Shown: positions 59,012 to 64,000 of the stretch, piece after piece
How positions within the stretch are numbered: position 1 is the stretch's first letter
Layout of the letters: each line of letters starts with the position of its first letter
The notes under the pieces: generated by a model
Database searches by the model: none
Seen by the model: only the letters and a program-made list of their open reading frames with translations
Told to the model about the DNA's origin: nothing
Program-made: the position numbers and the translations under genes
Source of the DNA: Streptomyces sp. NBC_00461
Lineage (GTDB): Bacteria; Actinomycetota; Actinomycetes; Streptomycetales; Streptomycetaceae
NCBI RefSeq assembly: GCF_036013935.1
Contig: NZ_CP107902.1
Location: 8,527,001-8,591,000, forward strand
Reading direction: 5' to 3'
Length of the DNA: 64,000 nucleotides

Positions 59012-61907
59012 CGGCCGGGTCGTCGGCTCCTTCGCCTCTCAGCCGGGCGCGGGCCTGTCCGGCCTCGGGGTGGCCGAGTCCGTCGAGGATCCGCACCGCC
59101 TCCCGCCACAGGGGCAGGGCGGCGGCGCGGTTTCCCCGGGCCTCGTGGGTGTCTCCCATGTGCAGGAGGGTGTCGGCCTCCAGGTAGCGGTCGTTCATGT
59201 GCTGGTAGAACTTCAGGGCGCGCTCGTAACAGCGGAGGGCTTCCTCGTGGTGGCCCAGGTGGTGGTGGGCGTAGCCGAGGCTGTCCCAGGCCGCGGCCTC
59301 GCCGGTGGCGTCGCCGCTCCCCTTGTGCAGGGCCACCGCCTTGGCGCACACGGCCACGGCCTGCTGGTAGGCGCCGTTCAGGATGTGGGTCCAACCCGTC
59401 TCGTTGAGGACGAGCGCCTGTCCGGTGCAGTTGCCGACCGCCCGGTACAGGTCGAGGGCCTGCGCGTAGTGGCGCAGGGCCGCGTCGTGGTCGTCGCGGA
59501 CGTTGGCCAGGAAGGCCAGCGACCGGTGCGTGCGGGCCTGGCCGCCCTGATCGCCGAGTCCGGTGAACAGGGCCATCGCTTCCTGGAGTTCGGTGTGGGC
59601 CCGGTCGTCCTGGGCGAGGCGCCCGTACGCGAATCCCAGGGCCCGGCGGGCCTTCGCCTCGCGGCGCCGGTCCTGGAGCGCGAGGGCGGCGTCCACGGCG
59701 ATGGACTGGACGTCGATCTGGTCCTGCCAGCGGCCCCTGCGGTCCAGGTACAGCTCCAGGGTCTGGGCCAGCAGCCAGGCGCGGTCCGGGTAGCCCGTGC
59801 TCCCGGCCCGCTCCACGGTGGCCAGCAGCACGGGCAGTTCCCGCTCCAGCCAGGCGGCGGCCGAGGCCGGGTCGGTGAGGGGCTCCAGTTCGACGCCCGG
59901 TTCGGCGGGGGCGTCGGGGGCGGCGTCGATGCGGTCGGGGGTCAGTGCGGTCGTGGCGGCGTGGGCGCCGTGGACGTAGTGGTCGAGCAGCCGCCGTACG
60001 GCTGCTGCGCGCGTGTCGGCGTCGTCGTGGTCCTGGAGCTGCTCGGACGCGTAGATCTTGAGCATGTCGTGGAAGACGAAGCGGTTCGGCAGCGGCCGGA
60101 TCATCAGGTGGGCGTCGGCGAGTTTGGCCAGCAGCGTCGTGGTCCGGCGCGGCGGCAGCGCGGCCAGGCTCGCCGCGGCCGAGGCGGACAGGTCCGGTCC
60201 GGGGTGCAGGGACAGCAGCCGCAGGAGCCTGGCCGCCTCGGGGCCGAGGCCGTCGAGGGACCAGGAGAAGACGGTGCGCAGGTCGGTGTAGGGGTCGTCG
60301 TCGGCGAAGGCGTCGAGGCTGTCGTGGTCGGCCCGGAGTTCGGCGGCGATGGAGGCGAGGGAGAAGCCGGGCAGGGTGGCCGCGCGCGCCGCGATGACCG
60401 CGAGGGCGAGAGGCAGGCGGTGGCAGAACTCCACGATCGCGTCGACGGCCTCGGGTTCGGCGGCGGTGCGGTCCTGGCCCAGGTGGCGCGCGAGGACCTC
60501 ACGGGACTCCGCCTCGCTGAGTGGGCCGAGGATCAGGGGGGCGGCTCCGTGGGTGGCGACGAGGCCGCGCAGCTGGGTGCGGCTGGTGATGACGACGAGG
60601 CAGGTGCAGCTGCCCGGCAGCAGGGGGCGTACGTGCTGCGAGTCGCGGGCGTTGTCGAGGACGATCAAAACCCGGCGGTCCGCGAGGATGCTCCGGTACA
60701 GGGCCATCTGGGAGTCGAGGTCGGCGGGCAGGTGGCGGGCGGAGACGCCGAGGGCGATGAGGAACGAGCGCAGGGCCTCGGCGGCGGTGACGCAGGGTCC
60801 GCTCGCGTCGAAGCCGCGGAGGTTGACGTAGAGCTGGCCGTCGGGGAACCGGGGCGCGAGGCGGTGGGCGAGGTGCACGGCGAGGGTCGTCTTGCCCACG
60901 CCGGCCATTCCCTCGATAGTGTTGATCACCGCCGAGCTGGTCGCGGAGGCTTCGTCGAGCTTGTCGAGGGCGCTGGTGATCCGGGCCAGTTCGTCCCGGC
61001 GGCCGACGAAGGTGCGTAGGTCCAGCGGGAGTTGGGTGGGACGGACCGTAGCCGGCGCGTTCGGCGGCGCGGGGTTCTCCGCCGGCGGGGCTTCCCGGCG
61101 CTCGTCCTTCGGTGTCGCGGCCTGTTCCGAGCTGCGCAGTAGGCTCGCGTGGGCAAGGCGGAGCTCGCGGCCCGGCTCGATGCCGAGCTCGTTCTTCAGC
61201 CGCAGGCTCATCTCCTGGAACAGGCCGAACGCCTCCGCCTGACGCCCCGTCCGGGCGAGCGCCTGGATCAGCCGGGCGTGCACCGCCTCGTCCAGCGGGT
61301 ACTGCGCGATCGCCCGTTGCAGCAGGGGCAGGACCGGGGCGGGTGTGCCCAGCGCCAGCATCAGGTCGGCGCCCTCGCGCAGGGCCGCCAGGTGTTCGCT
61401 GTCGACGGCGGAGAACAGGGGGTGCACCCGGATGTCCGGGGAGACTCCTTGCGCTGCTTCTCCGCGCCAGAGGGAGAGGGCCTGGGTGTAGAGCTCGGCG
61501 GCGGCGCTCACCTCGCCGTCGTCGGTGGCGTTGCGGGCGCGGGCGAGAAGTTCACGGAAGCGCGGCAGGTCGAGGGTGGTGGCGTCGGCGTCGATGCCGT
61601 ACCCCCCGGCGCGGCGCACCAGCACGGCGCCCGGGGCGCGGGGCGGGAGGTCGGGCTCCAGCAGTTTCCGCAAGGAGCCGATGTGGCGGTGGACGACGTT
61701 CACGGCGCTGTTCGGAGGGTCGCCGTGCCACAGGACGTCGACGATCTGGCTCAGGCCGACGGTCTCTCCGGCGTGCAGCAGGAGCAACGCCAGTAAGGCG
61801 CGCTGCTTCGGTGGTCCGAGGGGTAACTCGGCGCCTCGCCGCCACACTTTGACCGACCCCAGGACCGCGAACCGCACGTGATGATCCTGGTCTTCTCTCA
61901 TCTTCAC
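58977..61907 (-). CDS. AfsR-like SARP regulator with NB-ARC and TPR domains
   Basis: A 976-residue SARP-family activator. Winged helix (~12-100: LPLGPPKQRALLALLLLHAGE, then NVVHRHIGSLRKLLEP), BTAD (~110-260: ALARTGRQAEAFGLFQEMS, LGIEPGRELRLAH), NB-ARC ATPase (~300-550: FVGRRDELARI, MAGVGKTTLAVHLAHRL, VLIVLDNARDSQHV, HRLPLALAVIAARA) and TPR repeats (~740-950: ARRALGFAYGRLAQDDRAH, LGYAHHHLGHHEEALRCYER). Starts with GTG 61907; an ATG two codons on is an alternative. Sits directly downstream of the glutamate mutase genes on the same strand and probably activates that cluster. Confidence 0.92.
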   Translation of the reverse strand: MKMREDQDHHVRFAVLGSVKVWRRGAELPLGPPKQRALLALLLLHAGETVGLSQIVDVLWHGDPPNSAVNVVHRHIGSLRKLLEPDLPPRAPGAVLVRRAGGYGIDADATTLDLPRFRELLARARNATDDGEVSAAAELYTQALSLWRGEAAQGVSPDIRVHPLFSAVDSEHLAALREGADLMLALGTPAPVLPLLQRAIAQYPLDEAVHARLIQALARTGRQAEAFGLFQEMSLRLKNELGIEPGRELRLAHASLLRSSEQAATPKDERREAPPAENPAPPNAPATVRPTQLPLDLRTFVGRRDELARITSALDKLDEASATSSAVINTIEGMAGVGKTTLAVHLAHRLAPRFPDGQLYVNLRGFDASGPCVTAAEALRSFLIALGVSARHLPADLDSQMALYRSILADRRVLIVLDNARDSQHVRPLLPGSCTCLVVITSRTQLRGLVATHGAAPLILGPLSEAESREVLARHLGQDRTAAEPEAVDAIVEFCHRLPLALAVIAARAATLPGFSLASIAAELRADHDSLDAFADDDPYTDLRTVFSWSLDGLGPEAARLLRLLSLHPGPDLSASAAASLAALPPRRTTTLLAKLADAHLMIRPLPNRFVFHDMLKIYASEQLQDHDDADTRAAAVRRLLDHYVHGAHAATTALTPDRIDAAPDAPAEPGVELEPLTDPASAAAWLERELPVLLATVERAGSTGYPDRAWLLAQTLELYLDRRGRWQDQIDVQSIAVDAALALQDRRREAKARRALGFAYGRLAQDDRAHTELQEAMALFTGLGDQGGQARTHRSLAFLANVRDDHDAALRHYAQALDLYRAVGNCTGQALVLNETGWTHILNGAYQQAVAVCAKAVALHKGSGDATGEAAAWDSLGYAHHHLGHHEEALRCYERALKFYQHMNDRYLEADTLLHMGDTHEARGNRAAALPLWREAVRILDGLGHPEAGQARARLRGEGADDPAATKRTSGDTAG

Positions 61908-61973
61908 TGGTCCCGGTAGGAGGATCTCGAACGCTCCAACCCTAGTTCGTGATCTTCCTCGCCGTGCGGCCCG

Positions 61974-63245
61974 TCAACGAGGGTGGCTGGTCCGGGACGG
62001 GTGGTCGTAGCGCCGTTCGTTGTAACTGAGCATGTCGAGGAGGCCCCGGGCGGTGAGCCGCTGCCGGTTCCTGGCCAGATCGCGCGCCCGGGGAATCGGC
62101 ACCCCTGCGGGGTCGGCCCAGGTGAGCCGGCCACGGTCGTCGATGCGGGCCCGGCAGCGGTTCGCGTTGTCCTGGTGTAGGCAGAACGGGATGTCGAGGT
62201 GCCCGAGGGCGAACGCGCGGACGAGCGCCTTTCCGACATCGCTGCCGAGGGTCAGCGTGTGCGTGATGATTGCCTGGGCCTCCTCGTAGATCCCGGAGTC
62301 CGGAATTCCGGCCGGTTCGGCCACCGCCTCCCGCTCGGCCGCCCTCGCGGCGCGTTCCAGGGCGTCGACGTTCTCCGTGATCGACGGGATTCTGCTGGCC
62401 TCCACCGCGGTCTTGACGATCAGCCGCTCGGTCCCGGATCTGGCGGCGAGCCTCGCACTCGCTTCGAGCAGCCCGTACGCCCCCTGTCGGCTGCGGGGAT
62501 AAACGCCCATGTAGGTGTACAGGACGGCGTGCCAGTCGGTGTCTCCGAGCCATTCCTTCGCCAGCGCGCGCAGGGCGTGGATCGCCTCGATGTCCTGTTG
62601 CTGATTCGTCTGCTGGGCGTAGCTGACGGAAATGTCCCGCAGTCCGTGTTCGCGGAAGAACAAGCCTTCCAGAATGCTCAGGGAGATCAGCAGGCTCGGC
62701 GGGCACAACTGTCCCAGCATGCAGCCGCCGAAACTCTCCAGATGCACCGGTTCGCTGATTCCCGCGAGCATCTCGCAGCATTCCGCCCAGGCGTCGACGG
62801 CTTGTGCCAGAGGGGCGCGGCTGTACGGCAGACAGTAGGAGACAGGGCCGCCTTCGGTGGCGTCGGCGCCGGCCGCCACCAGTCCCTCGAACAACTCGCG
62901 GGGCAACGCCGAGCCGTGCCTCACCTGCACCGGGAAGTCGTCGCCCGCGATCCCGGCGAGCACCTCGCGGGTCACCGCCGCGCCGTGGGCCACCAGCGGG
63001 AACCCGTTGAGGTCCGCGCCCTTCTCCAGAGCGAGATGGGCCGAGGCGTGATCGTTCACCCGTGTGTAGCTGTCGACGGTGATGGTGCCCACTGTGGCCG
63101 CGTCGACGTTCCTGACCGCATCGAGTCCCGCGCGCATCTGCTCGACCGTGCCGAACCCCATGCGCGGCTGGACGACCAGTTTCCCCTCGCTCGACGCCCG
63201 CCGGACGAACCGGGTGAAGCGTCCGGGTCCGGTAGGAGGTGCCAT
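61974..63245 (-). CDS. glmE: Glutamate (methylaspartate) mutase, large subunit E
   Basis: A 423-residue TIM-barrel subunit of the B12-dependent mutase that interconverts L-glutamate and (2S,3S)-3-methylaspartate. Features in order: LVVQPRMGFGTVEQM (~28), TVDSYTRVNDHASAHLAL, LNGFPLVAHG (~80), VRHGSALPRELFEG, ATEGGPVSYCLPYSR (~130), LGQLCPPSLLISLSILEG, VKTAVEASRIPS and HLDIPFCLHQDNANRC. It is about 60 residues shorter than clostridial GlmE, mainly at the N-terminus. The ATG shares one base with the small-subunit stop (TGATG), so the subunits are co-translated. Such mutases in Streptomyces supply 3-methylaspartate to secondary metabolites. Confidence 0.9.
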   Translation of the reverse strand: MAPPTGPGRFTRFVRRASSEGKLVVQPRMGFGTVEQMRAGLDAVRNVDAATVGTITVDSYTRVNDHASAHLALEKGADLNGFPLVAHGAAVTREVLAGIAGDDFPVQVRHGSALPRELFEGLVAAGADATEGGPVSYCLPYSRAPLAQAVDAWAECCEMLAGISEPVHLESFGGCMLGQLCPPSLLISLSILEGLFFREHGLRDISVSYAQQTNQQQDIEAIHALRALAKEWLGDTDWHAVLYTYMGVYPRSRQGAYGLLEASARLAARSGTERLIVKTAVEASRIPSITENVDALERAARAAEREAVAEPAGIPDSGIYEEAQAIITHTLTLGSDVGKALVRAFALGHLDIPFCLHQDNANRCRARIDDRGRLTWADPAGVPIPRARDLARNRQRLTARGLLDMLSYNERRYDHPSRTSHPR

Positions 63246-63712
63246 CAGGTACTCCGGATTTCCGTAGAGGCGACGCGTTTCGGCGCGGGCGTGCCCAGTC
63301 CGAGGCAGTCGAGGAACCGGTCGAGATCGGCGTCCGCCTCGAACACCGCGTCGAAGCCGTTCGCGACCAGTTCCGCCCGGGACCCCGCGTGCCGGGAACC
63401 GTGGACGCCGAGCTTTCCCCCGATGACGACTTTCATGGGGGCGAGCCCCGAATGCCCGCGAATCTTTCTGATCAGCCGTAGGCCGTCGATATGGCCGTGC
63501 CCGTTGACCGTGCTGATGACCAAGGCGTCCGGACGGATTCTGAGGCATTCGGACATGACCAGTTCGTCCGGAGTGCACGCGCCGAGGTTGACCACCTGTC
63601 CGCCGTTCTCCTCAAGCAATAACTGGAGAAAAACGAGGTTCCACATGTGGGAATCCGACGAAACACTGGTCACGACGAATGTCCTTCCGTTTCCACGGGA
63701 AACGGAATTCAC
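63245..63712 (-). CDS. Glutamate mutase small (B12-binding) subunit, atypical
   Basis: A 155-residue flavodoxin-like cobalamin-binding protein. The axial-ligand motif is present as S-D-S-H-M-W-N (Asp20, His22), so the usual DxHxxG has Asn instead of Gly. The second site reads SxV ([15 protein letters not shown]) instead of SxL, with GG at VVIGGKLGV (~98). Spacing (41 and 28 residues) fits the family. It should bring adenosylcobalamin to subunit E. GTG at 63712 overlaps the aminotransferase stop (GTGA). Confidence 0.85.
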   Translation of the reverse strand: MNSVSRGNGRTFVVTSVSSDSHMWNLVFLQLLLEENGGQVVNLGACTPDELVMSECLRIRPDALVISTVNGHGHIDGLRLIRKIRGHSGLAPMKVVIGGKLGVHGSRHAGSRAELVANGFDAVFEADADLDRFLDCLGLGTPAPKRVASTEIRST

Positions 63713-64000
63713 GGGCGGTTCATCTCGGCCGCTGCCAGGAACGCGTCATTGTCCTCCGCGGTTCCTGTCGTCACGCGCACGCCATCACCCGGATAGGGCC
63801 GTACGTCGACTCCGGCCGACGCGCACGCGGCGGCGAACTCCTGGGCACGAGCGCCGAGCGGCAGCCAGAGGAAGTTCGCCTCCGAGGGCGGCACGTCGAA
63901 TCCCAGGGCGAGCAGCGCGGCGCGGACGCGGTCCCGTTCGGCGGCCGTGTCCTGGACGCGGCCGAGGAGCTCCTTCTCCGCCGCCAGCGACGCGACGGCG
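63709..64000 (-). CDS. HisC-like aminotransferase, C-terminal part (runs off the window)
   Basis: The last 96 residues of a fold-type I PLP aminotransferase. [23 protein letters not shown] (split) is the helix before the small domain, then [39 protein letters not shown] is the C-terminal Arg-containing carboxylate-binding region of histidinol-phosphate/aromatic aminotransferases (Arg in GVRVTTG). The start lies beyond 64000. It is the first visible gene of the operon with both mutase subunits, so it may transaminate a substrate or product related to 3-methylaspartate. Confidence 0.85.
   Translation of the reverse strand, partial: AVASLAAEKELLGRVQDTAAERDRVRAALLALGFDVPPSEANFLWLPLGARAQEFAAACASAGVDVRPYPGDGVRVTTGTAEDNDAFLAAAEMNRP

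Noticed and set aside
63245..63712. Methylmalonyl-CoA mutase or methionine synthase B12 domain.
   Set aside because: The short stand-alone size, spacing of B12 motifs and direct coupling to a GlmE-type subunit identify it as the glutamate mutase small subunit.

Overview
The window is high-GC actinobacterial DNA, almost certainly from a Streptomyces chromosome. Supporting signs are GC-rich third positions, many GTG starts with four-base GTGA/ATGA overlaps, SARP/AfsR regulators, an actinobacterial inositol cluster of the IolC/Cgl0159/IolB/IolD type, and a tRNA-Pro(GGG) next to an integrase remnant. Long antisense open frames are everywhere and were ignored.

Layout. (1) 15-1672: cobF, a DUF309 gene and tRNA-Pro copy 1 with a terminator. 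(2) 1729-2590: a decayed stretch holding an acyl-CoA carboxylase beta N-terminal remnant. (3) 2591-4465: an ABC exporter. (4) 4542-23884: an exopolysaccharide locus of about 19 kb with a TetR regulator, four glycosyltransferase or phosphoglycosyltransferase genes, a hyaluronan-synthase-like processive synthase, a UDP-HexNAc-type dehydrogenase, a GalE epimerase, two polysaccharide deacetylases, GH43 and GH15 proteins, an ATP-grasp ligase, an FAD monooxygenase-like protein and a 40-residue membrane peptide. Six copies of an AT-rich box (about TTTACGAYGTATA) lie 34-73 bp upstream of start codons and cover every promoter region of this locus, so it looks like one regulon. (5) 24002-34847: myo-inositol uptake and catabolism (GntR regulator, iolD, iolB, aldolase, iolC, and a divergent ABC importer, IolE-like and Idh genes) around a striking inverted-repeat divergent promoter. 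(6) 34853-46462: small regulator/enzyme modules (GNAT, MerR plus double hydrolase, four further sugar dehydrogenase/SDR genes, PhyH dioxygenase, two LacI regulators, PGA hydrolase). (7) 46503-52387: cupin, membrane protein, a hydroxyquinol 1,2-dioxygenase plus maleylacetate reductase pair, and a two-component system. (8) 52511-54828: TetR and MFS efflux with twin palindromic operators. (9) 54942-55721: an almost exact second copy of the tRNA-Pro region plus a truncated, frameshifted tyrosine recombinase. (10) 55823-64000: two large AfsR/SARP-type regulators and the start of a biosynthetic operon with glutamate mutase subunits and a HisC-like aminotransferase, which runs off the window.

How the parts fit. 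The sugar locus can make an activated uronic acid or amino-uronic acid (dehydrogenase), interconvert hexoses (epimerase), polymerise them with a membrane synthase, and trim or deacetylate the product. A separate lipid-linked route starts at the phosphoglycosyl transferase. The inositol operon should turn inositol into 2-deoxy-5-keto-gluconate-6-phosphate and cleave it, but the final semialdehyde dehydrogenase (IolA) is not in this window. The right edge resembles the border of a secondary-metabolite cluster using 3-methylaspartate.
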